Shown here piece by piece: positions 1 through 13,404 of a stretch of 64,000 bases of DNA. This stretch comes from Amblyomma americanum. Taxonomy: Eukaryota; Arthropoda; Arachnida; Ixodida; Ixodidae. The notes under the pieces are model-generated. The model did no database searches and was not told the origin of the DNA. It was given only the letters and a program-made list of their open reading frames with translations. The stretch's first letter is position 1. Each line of letters starts with the position of its first letter. The translations under genes were made by a program, and so were the position numbers. Where the stretch lies: the NCBI RefSeq assembly GCF_052857255.1, contig NC_135500.1, positions 163,800,183-163,864,182 on the forward strand. The letters run 5' to 3'.

Positions 1-1730
1 CAAAGACAAGTAATGTTTGCCAGAAGTGTAGAGTTCCTAGCACACTCACAAACAGCTTGAAACGTTTTTCTAGGCGGCTGCGGCTACAAAACCCATGCAC
101 CACCCCACAGATTGGTTCATTATACCAGCCTCGGTGATTCTACGCAGAGTTCTAGAAAGTAGAAAGGTGGCTCAAGCGTGAGGATCTTGCAGTGTGTTCC
201 ACAACCAGTCCTTTGATTGGAACTTGCGGAAATATTTACAAGCCTCATTAAAACATTGCTTCTTGTGTTCCTCTTCTTTGTAGCAATAGCGCTCCCTTAT
301 TTATGTTCTCAAGTAGGTCCCTGGAGGCGGACTTATTAAGCCAGCTCAGACCAGGATTGGCTCATAGTTCTACGATGCCTGACAGTATTTCTTTGGTAAC
401 TCTCTCCTTATTGGGCCGAAAAGTAGTGCGGCTTGTTGGTATACGTTCATGGGATCATCCTCTCAACAGTTCACTATTTGTCCTGCGCACTTCGTGCCAC
501 CGCTTCTCGATATGGTCGCTATTTTCCTCTTTGAACGAACAGGCACGGGCAGTATTTTACGCTGAAGTAGGACGCGTGATGAAATTTCGAACAGCCGCAT
601 TTGGACACGGGGCAGACCGAAGTTATCCGCTGGAATTCTGAGAAAGACCTCTTCAGCTACGTTCTCTACCGTGAAATTATTCCCGTGGGTACAGTAGTTC
701 AATACTCTAAGTTGATGAAAGTTTCGAGAAATTCATCGCCGCTCAAAGCGTGGCTCGCGCCTTGTGTTTTTTTTTTCTATGTGTGGATTGTGAAAGATCT
801 GGAACGACCATTTCTATGATTTTTTCCTAGTGCGTTTTCCTTTATGTGGGGCCATATAATGAGAGGCCTCTTTATGGTGCTAACAGAATACTCGGTCATA
901 TATATAAGCACAATCATTGCGAACTATTCGTCAATTTGCTTAATGTTTTATTTATACAAGTGTTGCCCTTTTAACCCACATGCAAATAAAAGTTCCGAAA
1001 CTTATGCCAATAACGCCATGTTAGTCATAGCACCTAAAACGTAGGTTGCTTTGACTGACGTTAACATGCCCTATCAAGCCGTGATCATAACTTTAAAAAT
1101 AACCAAACCTATACCTTCCACATTCCAATATTTTCCTTCATTAAGCTGTTTTTATGACGTTTTGTTATCGAAAGCAGCATTTAAAGAAAACCATACAAAA
1201 ATGACAACAGCTTTGCTATTCGATTTTTTTTTCTTAGAAGACACCAGTAACTTTAAACTCACAAGTTTAGGAGGTGTTTCACGAAGATTTTGACACATGA
1301 AAGTGACATACATATGAAACATTACGTATGAAGCATATGAAACATTGATTTGCCATTACCTGGCAGATGCAAGATTTTACTATCAAACATACTCTGAGAG
1401 TATTCAAATGTGGGGAATGCGGGAAACGGTGAAAATATTTGCCAGCAAGTGCGCACCTATTTATCGTGAGGCATGAGCCTTAGAGGCGTATACAATGTAT
1501 TGTGCAATGTTAATTCTTCTGGCTTGAGAGGTTTGAAACGATGACCACTAATTAAAGCATTTTTTTTTCTTGCATGAAACCGCGCGTTTTCAGTCGCTGC
1601 CATCTGCCGCGTGGAGTCTGACTGATGCCACTTAAATCTGGTTCTATTCTACTACAGACACATAACTCTTTACAGCATTTCCACCTTTATTTCAGTTGCC
1701 TATTATTAAAAGCTTGGTTTTCTGGGAGGG
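1..1730. other. No recognisable gene, AT-rich
   Basis: AT-rich sequence with only short open frames that resemble no family I know. Near 1295-1345 a short motif (CATATGAAACATT) occurs twice. I see no RNA gene or transposon signature. Confidence 0.5.
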
Positions 1731-1732
1731 GG

Positions 1733-1775
1733 GGTGTCGGACGTCCCAAAGCAACATAGTCTATGAGGGATGCCT
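1733..1775 (-). repeat. tRNA-derived SINE fragment
   Basis: About 40 bases match the non-tRNA end of the SINE seen more fully at 12035-12240 (GACGTCCCAAAGC, then a decayed form of CTATGAGGGA). Only this end survives, which fits a heavily truncated copy. The orientation follows the longer copies. The short length leaves some doubt. Confidence 0.5.
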
Positions 1776-4700
1776 AATATTAACAGGAATAAAAGTATTT
1801 TTATTTATTTTAATAACAGTAGTTTTTAGAATGTTTCAATAGTTTATAGATTGTGTCGAGTACGTAAACTAAAATATTATTCAGAAAGCAAAATTCCGAG
1901 CTTACGTGTTCTGAAATAACAAAGCAATAAACGCCTGTGTTTTCTATTCAAATAACAGCGAATTAAAATGAGAGAATGATGGCTTAAACTGCTGTTAAGC
2001 TCGCAACAACAAGAGCAATAATATTAGGCTACTATCGTACGTTTTGGTTGAAGAATCTTTGATGGAGCAATAATTGTTCGCTTCTTTGTCGCAACATGTA
2101 TTAACATGAAGAAAATAATGCGTTTAAAATCCGTAAATCCTTTAAAGAGCACCCTCATAATACATTTTTTTTGTCATTTTGTCGAGAACCACGAATAAAG
2201 AGAAAATTTAGGGTAAATAACTCAATGAGGGGAGCTCATCAGTATGGACGACTTCTTGGCGAAGTAAATATGTAGTCTACGTATTGACGCCTTTTCAGCC
2301 TCTTTGCTTGCTCCATATAACGTGAAATATAGGAAGATACACGGCGGCAGAACCAGATAGGCCCTCTAGGGGTGAGAGCAGTGTACACTTGTACGCAGTA
2401 TATCTACCCTGTCAAGCGTAAACTTCCATTTAGAGCACGGAGGATACGCAGTGACCTTCGTATATTTTGATAGGCGAAAAGCGGAAAGCAATAGAAGCGC
2501 TGAATTCGTATCGTGGAAAAGATGCTGGACATACTCTGGGCAACAGTGGTTCGAACCCAAAGAAGGCAGAGACAGAACGTCCGCAGAGAGAGAGAGAGAG
2601 AAATAAAAAGAATAACCGAAACCATCAGCAGCCACACGCCATAAAGTGGGAGATCTGCGGGTAATATATAAGTAAAGAGGGCCATCGCTCGCTGGGAGGG
2701 GCCGTGTGTCTTCCTTTGTTCGAAGCCCGTTCGTCCTCGTGGGAACAGCGGCGACTACTGTGAACGCCGTAAAATGAAAACTGCGGAGCTAACGCGAGTC
2801 CGCTACCGCGCTAGCTCTCAAGCGTGTAACGTATCGATCTGGCCCTGGGCTGTTCATAAACAACGTGAAAAAAAAAGGGACAGCGAAAAACACATAGACG
2901 TGCGAGAACGGTGTTGCGAAGAGACGCACGCCATGCGTAGTGCTCTGGGTCAACAAGGATAGGGCAATAGAAAGCAAAAAATGACAGAAACGCTCTCTTC
3001 TGCCTCCTCCTCTACCCCTCTCCAAACTCAGCGTTGTGGGAAATCAAACAATTCCTTAAAAAAAGTATTACGGAAAAAATACATGTATATGTATATATCA
3101 AGCTGAAATCGTTGAAAACACAGCAACGCGCCGGAAAGTCGAGTAACCTACATTAGTGTTTTCAAAGTAAATTGAACAAGCGAAATCTTTGAGGTGTAAA
3201 TCGTTAAAAAAGCTGGGATAATAACAAAAAAGAAGTTATGTGTTGAAACTAAAGAAGCATTGGCGCTAAAAGTACGAGCGTGATTAATGATCTGTGTCGA
3301 GCCAACTGTCGGGGCTCTTTTTATCAGCCGAGGACACACTGACTCCACGAAAACAGCCATAGTGAGTCAGCGGTGCACAGAGCGGTTCAATAGAGTTTGG
3401 AGGGCGAAACAAAAAAGCATAGAACACATAGCAAACAACTTCTTACGCCTTCCCTCTGAAGCAAGGAAAAAGTAGATGTTCCATCGCGACAGAGCAAAAA
3501 CACCCAAAGCGTAGCATTTTTCGGCAAGTTACGTATGTCTTGCTTTGAACTAAACTGCTTGTGCTCTCTCTTAAAAGTAAAAAGGCATCAGTGTTTCTCG
3601 TTATATCTGCCTAGTTAGTGAATCCTTAGCCTTTATGTCATGGAGTAAATTACTAAGCAGAAAATGTAACTTAGTACATTCAAGTTTTGTCCTCCAAGGA
3701 GAAAGTACTGTAAATGCGATTAACCACTCTTCACTTCTTTGAAATTATTAGTCGAATTGTTGAACCCAGATAAAGGATGGCTCTGCTGTTGTGACAGGAA
3801 ATATGCGATTGCCTTAAGATGCACTGCTTATCATTGTTCACTTACCGCAAGCTAGTAATGAGGTTGTTATTGTTTTTTTCGCATTGTTGTGCAAGATGTT
3901 CTCTTTTTATTTATTTAATTGCGTGAGATATCAGTACCCTAATCCTGCTGATGGAAACGTATAGGCGGCAATAAAAGCAAAACTATATGAAACTCATAAA
4001 GGATCGCTTTCCAAACAGGCTAAAGAACACCACGATTTCTCTGTGAAAAGTCCCCTTTGACCTACTTACAGAAAACCCTTGCCGCTAACGTAATTTTGAC
4101 GTCAGTTACTAATACGCCCCTGATAAAAGCAGCTGGCAGCTGAATTAGTTGTAGAAGAATAATTTTTAAGTTCTTACTCCAGAGATTCTTCGTGTACGCC
4201 GCTTGGCCTGATACTGGCCTTGTGCCTATTAGCTTTAAAATAACAAGGATTTTTTTTTCTGCGTATGTGTGCTCTCATTGATAAAGCAAAATTTCATTTT
4301 CTGTTGCAACTACCATGGTTGCCCGAACGAATATAGCTTCGAAGCCGTACTTGTTATTTCCACACGCGCCCAATTATAGAAACCAGAAAAGGAGCAGCGA
4401 ACTAAATTTTTAATCGCCCGCAATTGGGAGCAGTCGATATCATTACTTGCTGTGGAGAAATAAAGTTTAGGCTTTACAGTGTTCTACGTAACGTATTTCA
4501 AGCATGCTCACTCATTAGTTTGCCTTAGTTTAATGGTGGGCACACCATCTTTTTTTTTTCCGGCGCCCAGCTTATCTTCGGATCACTGCCCGCCCCTATT
4601 AACATAGTCAGCGTCGCATCTCGCTCAAATCTTGCTCAGTTCGGCCGGGAATACTGATTTGCCAAAAGAATATGCTTACTTAGCTCACCAGTGATTTTTA

Positions 4701-5470
4701 AGCTTATGCAGGGGAATTAGACTTCTACAAAGTTAGGAATGAACTCAACTTTTAGCTCTGGCAACGCTGATCTTTATCCTTCGGAACCATAGGAACTTGC
4801 AAATTAAGTACAGACGTGCGGAAACATTCCATGTTCAACAAGGCCTGATGTAACAAAGAGAGGGAGTTGAACAAATGCTTTAGTCAAGTAGGCATGTTAC
4901 TAACTGTTGGTGGCGTAACCTTGAGTGAATTACGTCTAACATTCAACTACACGGTAACATGTGGTAATCTGCCAGGCAAAAAGAAACAATTATACCTCGA
5001 AATGTGCGTCTATGAGCTTGCAAGGGCGTGTTAAACATTTTTTTCGGTAAGAGATTATAGTTCTAGAAAACCAGCTGTATAATTCTCTTATCAGTTCGAG
5101 GTTTGCAAGTTAATTCATGATGGGTGACTTTCTCATTAAATGATGTATACTGTGCAGAAGACAACGACGTATAGCGCAGAGAAGTTCATATTTCTTGTCC
5201 TCCATTTATTTTTCAGTGTAGACAAAAATCACGGCTTGTGTTAGAACGTACAAATGAAAGCTAATCTAATTTGGTGTTAAGGTGCTGTGAAACACGTTAG
5301 ATGGGAACGCTAAAGAGTTACCGAGTGCAGTGCGTTATATTTCCAAAAAAAAGTACTAAATTTATTCATGCGCGAAAATTTGGATTGACTCACAGAAGAG
5401 TAACGTATCTGCTGCATTTTTGCAATTGATAACCGCCACAAATATAAGAAAAATATTATTGTTCGTTCTG
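1776..5470. other. No recognisable gene, AT-rich
   Basis: A GA-rich run lies at about 2583-2603. The remaining open frames are short and unconvincing on both strands. No repeat shared with the rest of the window was noticed here. Confidence 0.45.
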
Positions 5471-5474
5471 TGTA

Positions 5475-5707
5475 CTATGGCGCCCCCGAAGCGACTTAGG
5501 CTATGAGGGACGTCGTAGTGGAGAACTCCGGATAATTTCGACCACCTGAGGTTCTTTAAGATGTTCTGGCGTGCCGCAGTGGCTGGCGCATGCAGGGGCC
5601 TCTAGAATTTAGCTTTCTACGAAATTCCACTGCCGCGGCCTCGATTTATTTCGTGTATTTCGGGGCAGCAGCCGACCACCATAATCTCTGAGCCACCACA
5701 GCGGCGT
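5475..5707 (-). mobile_element. tRNA-derived SINE, near full length
   Basis: This is a short retrotransposon that would have been transcribed by RNA polymerase III from a tRNA-like head. On the minus strand the head starts near 5707 with a decayed A box (GTGGCTCAGAGATTATGG). A region where the B box should lie follows (AAATCGAGGCC, eroded), and then the body typical of these SINEs (CCACCTGAGGTTCTTTAAGA on the plus strand). The far end carries the GCGACTTAGGCTATGAGGGA block shared with copies at 11.5 and 12.1 kb. I recall such tRNA-SINEs from ixodid ticks (Ruka and relatives). The family name is from memory, while the shared blocks are visible in the window. About 30 bases near 5568-5600 differ from the other copies. 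Confidence 0.75.
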
Positions 5708-7168
5708 AAAAGAATGTAAATTGGTAAATAATTGCGTATATTTTAATCGTTATGAAAAACCAAGGAAAGCACAATGGACCCACTAACATCTTCATTTCTA
5801 TTGTGCCGTGAAGCACGCTTGATTGCGTGTTGTCTCCAATGGTATCCCTTCAATTAAGTGATATTTGTTTTTTTCCGAAAACGATAGAGGCAAGAACTGC
5901 ACTCTAACGTAGATATCGCAAAAGCCATTAATAAATAATAACCTAAGTGTTGCCCTCCCTGCTGCAGACAAACCATCAACACATACCTAAATTATTTCCT
6001 AATGGACTTCAGTGCTCTATTTTCAAATTTCAGTTCCCTGCAGCTACAATGCACTTCGAGGCCAAAAGCAAGAAATGACGCAGTCTACGATTTCCGGGCC
6101 ATAAGTCAGGCCGGCGTATCCCCATTAGCGTGCTCACGGGTAATAAAAAGAGAGCAAGAAATCTGGATCCGGGACGGGACAAGACATCGACGTCGAGAAA
6201 GCCATTCCGCAATAAAGGTAAAACAAAGAGGAAAATCTGGTCGCCGGAGTAACGAGGAGCTCTCTGAATAGCCAACTAGCGAACACCGCACCATCCCCCG
6301 CCTCGTGCGCGGAGGGTGTCTTCGGAGACAGGCCGCGCCGCATAGCAGAGAAGGCAGGCGGAAAAGATGCAGACACAGGGTGGAAGAACAGGAAAGGGGT
6401 CGAATGGGGAAAAGCGGGAAGGGAAAAGGGGAGATGGGGTTACAAGAACGGCGGAGAATAAAGGGAAGAGGGGGAGAGAGTAGAACCTCTCTTTCTTCCC
6501 TTCTCGCTGCTTCCTGTCCAGGCAGGTCAGCGGAACAAATTATACCCCATTTATCTCTTCCCCCCAGCTTGCCAGCGGACGCGGGAGCAGTCTCCCCAGC
6601 CTTGGCCCAAGCTCGGCCCGAGCGCCAGCCCGTGGAAGAGTGCGCGAGCGCGCCCGCGCGCTCAGAGATAGCGGCGTGTTCTCAAAATTAAACTAACGCG
6701 CTTAACAGATTTACGAGTAGCGCGTGTCTCAAGGCCTCCTGCTTTCGTCGACGGCGTTACGGGAGGATGCTTGGTCATAAACTGAAAATTTAAATGCGGG
6801 GAAGCTTTTAGGTGGCTACGGGAAAAGCGGGACGTGTAAAGGCTGGCACTCTCACCCCTCTCTGAATGCGTCGCAGCTTCTTAAAGCCAGTGATTTGAGA
6901 CTGTGTGCTGGTTCGCAATGCGCACACATGCGCAGGTGTCGCAGAGGTCGTAAACGAGATTTCAGTCCCATTGTCTGTGAGGGCCCGAGCGTTTTTAGAG
7001 AGCGGGCATGTGTCAAGTTTTCGTTATCCTGTTGAGCCAACTTCGCTTGGTGCAAGGGTCACCAACGAACTAGCAGTTGCTCAGAGACTCTTAAATAATC
7101 TTAATGTCTGCATGTGATGAGATGTGCTACTTTTGTAAAAGAGGACTGCAGCGTCCCAATTTTAGCTT
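5708..7168. other. GC/purine-rich block, no gene recognised
   Basis: The stretch 6270-6700 is GC-rich. Its plus strand is strongly purine-rich at about 6385-6475 and then pyrimidine-rich. Several overlapping open frames here are by-products of this composition. I see no TATA box with a following convincing coding frame. Confidence 0.4.
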
Positions 7169-7170
7169 TC

Positions 7171-7352
7171 CAAGTATATATTTTGTAGCGATAGCTACAT
7201 TACGGTAGTGTTTCGAGCATTCAGCGTGGCGGCGTGCCACCCTGTGGCTGCGCCACCACGCTGTCACGTGGTTGGTCACATGACCAAGTTCCACTCAGCC
7301 AGCTATAGCTCTCGTGTCACTCCAGGTTTAACCAGAGCTAAACCACCGCCAA
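7171..7352 (+). repeat. CACGTG repeat, short copy A
   Basis: This is the shortest of three copies of a dispersed repeat; the others are at 31885-32261 (minus) and 34285-34712 (plus). It begins AAGTATATATTTTGTAGCGA, continues with GATAGCTACATTACGGTAG and the GCGTGGCGGCG block, holds one CACGTG site, and ends at AACCAGAGCTAAACCACCGC. About 200 central bases present in the longer copies are missing, so it looks like an internally deleted derivative. The ends are shared with the long copies, which fits a non-autonomous DNA element, but no target duplication could be fixed. The class is therefore inferred. Confidence 0.75.
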
Positions 7353-10300
7353 TTTTTTTATTTGTAGCAATGAAAATTAAACAGATTGTTTTATTTTGTC
7401 CTCGCACCTTTCCAGGGCGCTGCGCTTAGCAAAGCGAACAACAGCTTAGTCATACTCCTGTCTCTGCATGTTAAGCCTTACAGCCTATCGGGTCGTCGGA
7501 ACCATAAATGATTGGAAGCCTGCTGTTAAAACGGCGTACACGCATTCAACTTTACCATTTTATTGCTTTGTATTAGAGCTTTATTTTCATGTATAGTTTT
7601 GTATCTTAGCATGTTAAGGCGTTTTATTTTTTTCATTCCACAAATATAAACGGTATTGTGAGAATCAAATTTAAATAAAATTTGTTCACGAATCGAAATG
7701 AAGCTACAACTCCAGCAAAAATTAAACTCGAGACTGAATGGTTTTTGCACAAAACGTATTTTTGAAAATATTCATTTAGAGATTAAGGTTCAATCTTATT
7801 GGCAGTGAGTTAGATTGCGATTTTGGAGTTTTGTGATCACTACAAAACTGTTATTCTAAACGTCATTGAATAATATCGCTTATTTAATTACCGTATTTCT
7901 TCTTCTTGTTCACGTAACAAGATTATATTTCTGCATGGAGGGAATATCTACTTTGTAGTTTTAAGCAGTCATAAATGCTTAGAAAATTCTATATATATTG
8001 CAATTAAGTTATGACGTCGAAGCGCCTAATATTTCATGCGCGTCGACCGGCTCGCCGCTCTTCAGTACAGACATTCTCGTGTCTTCACAAGGACTCGGTG
8101 GCGTGCTGTGTTGCCTTGCGTGCTGCCCTCCGTGGGCAGCGGCTTATTGCCTCGCAGTTTGTCACGCGTCTCCAGGCATATATCTTGAACTTCTTGAAGG
8201 AGGCGGCATGTCCACATCAAGTCAGTACACACAGCACGTGCGCTCTTGGTAGACAATTCGCAACCTTAAGCGAATATTTTTACCCACGAGCGTTGTGAAA
8301 CACGAGGCGTGCCTACCATTACGCTGCCACAGATCACTTTGGTTATGTATTCAGCAGTCGCCTTGCGTGCGCAAGAGAAGTTGATCACCCTCTAAGTCAC
8401 GCAATGCCTTTCACGCGGAGCAATGCGAACCACGTATCTGAGACGTTCTTCGCTCTCACGAGAGCTGCTATTAGGTCAAACACGTGCCCGTCGCGAATTG
8501 CCTGCGTGCTCATGCAGTTTATGCGCTCAGGGAATCAGCGAGATGAACCAACACGCAAACACTGGACAGCTTTGCTGCCATTGCGTGGCTACACGGATGG
8601 TAAATGCACTTTTTTTTGTCATTTTTCAAGGCTTGTTTGTGTAGGCTCAGAAATACACCGCTGATTGCAACACTTGGTTTAGCGCCAGGTTACGCACTTC
8701 CAATCGACATTATCTTTTCGAAAGATAGCTGCTTACTGCTCGGGGGGTTTCAGCAAATGCGCAACACGCAAGAAAGTTGCTATTACGTAACACGTATTCG
8801 GCATTACGTAATGAATAAGTGAGAGTGGCAAGTGAAATTATCGTCATGTGCATCTGACGACGAAGCAGCATTAGCCACTATTTACAGTTAAGTGCGGCTT
8901 CCCAGAAGTTAAAATAAAGGAAACATTTTAGATAATTTTCTGCTTAATACAGACGAAAGTAATTATTTACGAAGTTACCGAAAGTCAGGAAAGAAGCCAT
9001 AAATGGAGATAATTTAGCTTTTAGCCATGACGAACAGTGCTGCAGTAGGCACGACCATTTACTACTCGATACAACCGCGGCCAGAATGACCACTTCACAA
9101 TAAAGTAGAAGTGCAAAAACGCACTTGTACTGAGAGTATGGCACGCGTTAAAAAAGTCTCATGCGATTAAAATTTGTTTCAAGCTTAGAACAACCCTAGA
9201 ATACCGGCGCCAGAAGCTGCGAGCAGCCACACACCGTGCCGATAACCATAATTGGCTAGTTGCAAGGCGAATTTTGTTATAAACGAATCCTCATGCCAGT
9301 GAAATGTCTGATTACGGGAATATGGATCAGTGTGTCGAAATGTGTTCCCAATAAACGTCCCACTACGAAAATTTCGGTATTGGTGGTTTTTTTAACTGTT
9401 GTGCAACGTTGTAAACAAATTTTTTTCAACACCTTTACCTGTTTCCTAATTCAATTATTGCTCTTAACCAGTCGTCAAAAAAAAAGGAAAGCTCCTTCTT
9501 AGCATATACATTATTACCTTCACGCTGTGTGGCCTGGATTTCAACTCTTGACTCACAAGCGTAGAACAACGATCATATACCACACACTGTACAACGGCGC
9601 TAAGTAACCACACCACACACAAAATGTATCTATTAAGACAAAGATAGATGTTGCGCTAAAGAATCAACTTCAAATCTGGCAATGGTTGACTGTTTACAAA
9701 CAGAGCGCTGAACACAGTTAATGAATTCATGGATAAGAAGCGTTTGCTTCATTTTATTTGTGAATTCCAGCTAGTGTGGCTGAAAAGCTTCTAAGTTTGG
9801 TGGAATATCCGGGGCATGAATATATGCCACTCGACATTTCAACATCAAAGCAGGCTTGCTGAATGTGCATTTGTCCACTTCACGCAGGTGCGGCCTAGCA
9901 TAAGACGCATCAATAGAAAACCATCAGATGTTGTTGATATAATTCCTCATAAATGCCTCTTTCTCAGCTTCGAAACCAAACTAAATGCTTACCGCTCTAA
10001 AGCAACGAAGGGAAAAAATAAGCAACCTATTCAAGGTCCGCCGCAAGCAATCACTTGCTGCGCAAGCTAATTATTATACGTGCCCGAGTAAGTAATAAGG
10101 CGGAAGAAAAGGAACCACCGTCGCCGGCTGCTTGCACCGACGAACAGTAGCTGAAGAAGTAGCAAAAACCAAAAAAGAACCACTCCCGGCGTCATCACCG
10201 CTCGTGTATATCTCCTTCACACAGACACGACGGCGTTTGCATCGCGATGCCACAGGCGCCGAGTATACGCCGAGGCAGCAAAGCGCATCACAAGCAGAGA

Positions 10301-11447
10301 GCAGCGCCGGCAGGACAGAAATCAATTTAGCGCCGGAGGGAAGCAAAATAGCTGACCAGAATGCGGCCGTAACTCGCACGGTGGCCGGCCTCGCCAGCTG
10401 GCCAGCCAGCATCATGCTCAGCGCTGTGGGGGATTGGGGAGATGCGGAGGATGGGTGTGCGTGGGTGACTGGAGGGCGTGCGGAAGAGAGGTGCCAGAGG
10501 TGTTTATCTAGCCCAGCGGAATGATCGACTGACTGCGACCGGCGAGGCCGTCGCCACCACGGTGCAATGTTTAGAAGCGGCGTCGATGTGCCTTCTCTGC
10601 CCTTCTCCCCGCTCTTCCCTTTCCCCTCTTTTCTCTGGGCCGCACCCGAAAAGGAAGGCGGGCCGCCGGCAAATGCTGCCAGGCTCGCTCAGTGGCGGTT
10701 GCGCTGGTGGGCCTCCCCCATTTCCAGCTTCCCTCCGTTCACGGGAGAACCATCTCCTAGATTAGTGGAAGCGGATCGATAAAAAGAGTTGTCTCCGTCG
10801 ATCACGATAGGTTCCCGAACGATCCTTTCTCGACGTCGCTTCGCTGTCTTAGCTGGCTGCTTCGAGAGCTGAGGAAATTTTCATCCTTTCCTCCGTCCTT
10901 TCTCCCCTCAGTAGTCTCGCCTTCTAGCCTCCCCCGACCCCACACCTCATCTTATAGATCTCACCCCATTTTCTTACCACCAACTTTTTCGCTACTGCGC
11001 TCTCGCGAGGAGAAGCAAGCCGGTGTCCGCACGAGACAGCTTGCCGTACGCCGCAAAGCAATCGCAGAGGAACGATGTCGGAGTGTTGTCTGTGGTAGCA
11101 CATGTTTCAAACGTGAATCGCATTGAAGCTGAAGATACGGGTACTTGGATTATATTGTCGCTTTTTTATTAGGCGCCAGAAAAATCATGACAGATGCTTT
11201 ATGTTTCGGTTCAACTGGTTTACGATCTCAAAACGGTAAAAAATTAAGTTGTGCTACTTGTTATTTAATTGTTGGAATCATATTCTAGACTCAGTCTTTT
11301 TGGGACTGGAATTATTTTATTAGCGGTTTAAAAACACAGACACTCCATCTATGACAAATACGGGTGGGTGTCTAGCAGGTGTATCTTGTGTGTTTGTCGG
11401 AGATGTAGTGTATGCGTTTGTGAACCGCTTAGAAAATAATTCCAGTG
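7353..11447. other. No recognisable gene; CpG-rich at 10.1-10.9 kb
   Basis: AT-rich to about 10.05 kb. An open frame of 95 codons at 8011-8298 shows no motif I recognise. From about 10100 to 10900 the sequence becomes GC/CpG-rich and could be an unmethylated promoter-type island, but no exon can be supported from sequence alone. Confidence 0.4.
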
Positions 11448-11606
11448 TCAAAGGAACTGAGGCTATGAGGGACGCCGTAGTGGAGGGCTCCGGATAATTT
11501 CTCCCACCTGGTGTTCTTGAACGCCTACGGACGTCGCACCGCACACAGGCATGTAAAATTTCGCGTCCATTGAAATGCGAGCCCCGCGGCCGGGGCTTGA
11601 AATTGT
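11448..11606 (-). repeat. tRNA-derived SINE, truncated head
   Basis: The copy carries the GAGGCTATGAGGGACGCCGT and AGTGGAGGGCTCCGGATAAT blocks of the SINE family. On the minus strand its tRNA-like part stops near an eroded B-box region (TTTCAAGCCCCGGCCGCGGG), and the A box is absent. A short unrelated stretch (about 11519-11535) interrupts the usual body. Family assignment rests on identity with the copies at 5.5 and 12.1 kb. Confidence 0.75.
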
Positions 11607-12034
11607 TGCCCTATACAATATATTAGGAGTGCCGAAAGACGCGTTCTTGGCGTGGTCTAAGTTGCAATTGCCCGCAATCTAAATTGGCGTACACGTTTGT
11701 GGCGCTTAACGCCTGCAGAAAATCTCATTTTTCACAAGGAGTGTAAAGGGGAAATGATGGTTGTCGTTTGCAGTCTTTATTCAAAGTTCATGCTGAATTC
11801 ATACCCCTTTCTTATTTTGTTGTTGTTTGCGGCTCCTGTGGCCCACAAAATTTTGATGCCTAGCGCACCAGTCGTGCTCCACATTTAGCGGAAGAAACCG
11901 TTAGAATAGTCTTTTCTCGTCTAGAGTACTTCGCTCCAGAGCATGTTCTGGCACTCTTTTTGTTTCTGCCCTGAAAAAGTTTCGTATCGCAGACTAGTAT
12001 AACAAAAGCTACAGATACCTGAAAAGGTGGTTTC

Positions 12035-12240
12035 AAGGTTTTGGGGTTTAACGTCCCAAAGCGACTCAGGCTATGAAGGACGCCGTAGTGAAGGGCTCCG
12101 GAAATTTCGACCACCTGGGGTTCTTTTACGTGCACTGACACCGCACAGTACACAGGCCTCTAGCACTTCGCCTCCATCGAAAGGCGACCGCTCGGTGGAG
12201 ATCGACCCCGCGTTTTTCGTGTCAGCAGCCGGACAGCCGA
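12035..12240 (-). mobile_element. tRNA-derived SINE
   Basis: This is the best preserved body of the family in this window: GGGGTTTAACGTCCCAAAGC at one end, then GCGACTCAGGCTATGAAGGA, CCGTAGTGAAGGGCTCCGG and CGACCACCTGGGGTTCTTTT. On the minus strand the tRNA-like B-box zone is recognisable around 12195-12212 (GGTCGATCTCC), and the A-box end is lost just beyond 12240. It is transcriptionally dead as a SINE because the internal promoter is incomplete. Confidence 0.8.
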
Positions 12241-13400
12241 AAACGCTGCGGGAAAAGCGAGAAAATTAGGGAACCATAGGTTTTACAGGCACAAAACATT
12301 AAACGTGCAGAAAAGATGCTTTTGAGCTCATATTTTTACCGCGGGAACTCGATATGCATGCTCCGCGCATTCTTAGAAATTTCAATTTATTGTCCTGTGC
12401 GGCCGACTTCCCTGTTAAATGGGATTAAACGACTCAGCTCCCGTTTTTTTTTTTTTGCTGACCTCCAATGTAGGAGGAGTCACCCAACGCGTGGAGCTCT
12501 TTTCAGCCATCGCGTGGCGGCTTCGCTCTCGCTTTTATTTTGTTTTTGTTTTTCAGGTTTCCGGGTATAATTTTTAGTTGCATTCAACATAGCCGCTAAT
12601 TGAGTCGACGGAAATAAAACTATGGGTTCCCTCTTTGCTATTGCGGATTATTCAGCGTATTACTACGTATCACTCCACCGGCGGATAGCAGAAAGTGAAC
12701 CCGCCACGCGACTAGCTGAACGGCACTCCATGCGTTGGTTGACACCTCCTACTCTCATAGGTCAGTTAAAAAAGAAAAGCCGGAGTCGGGACTTTTAAAC
12801 TGACTTAATAGACAAATCGACCACACAGGACAACAGTTTGAAGTTTCTAATAATGTGTGGAGCGTGTAGATTGAGTTTTTGTGGTAAAAAGCCAAGCTCA
12901 AAATCCTCTTTTATGCGCCTCTAGCAAACAGCTTTAAATCAATTTGGCACATAAGCTCTCTTGCGGCCGTAATGTCCGTTCCTCAGAGCATACAGCTAGC
13001 ATTTCACGACCAAGAAATGAAGTCGAAACTGTCAAGGTTTCTCGACAAGGCCAAATTTACAAAGGTTATTTTCAAATATGCAGTAGCTGCGCATCCACAT
13101 GCACTTAACCAGAGAAAGACCCAAGTCGATTTTTTTTCGGCTTTCGCCAAGCCGCGCATTTCTGCAAAAAAGAAAATATGTTATTGCAATATAGTTCCAC
13201 CTCGAAAAAATAGGGAGAAAAGACGATTTTCAACGTTTTTTTGTTGCTGCTTCGAATGGCAAAAAAAAAAGAGAACAGTGTGCAGGCCCTCACAGATATT
13301 TCACCTCGGCAATTTCTGTGTTGTTTCTGAAGCCAGTGCAAAAAAAGAAAGACATAATTTGGCAAAGCATTAATACCACATAAATGTGCTATGGAAAAAT
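12241..13400. other. No recognisable gene
   Basis: AT-rich with poly-T and poly-A runs. An open frame of 133 codons at 12972-13373 is rich in Lys and Phe from homopolymer runs and resembles no family I know. Confidence 0.4.
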
Positions 13401-13404
13401 AGTA

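Noticed and set aside
2540..2565. GGTTCGAACCC word resembling a tRNA T-loop or B box
   Set aside because: The flanking bases do not form the five-pair T stem and no A box or acceptor stem is found at tRNA spacing.
8011..8298. 95-codon frame suspected to be a BEL/Pao-like relic
   Set aside because: The resemblance was limited to a few residues (LQAYILNFL) and no neighbouring domain supports it.
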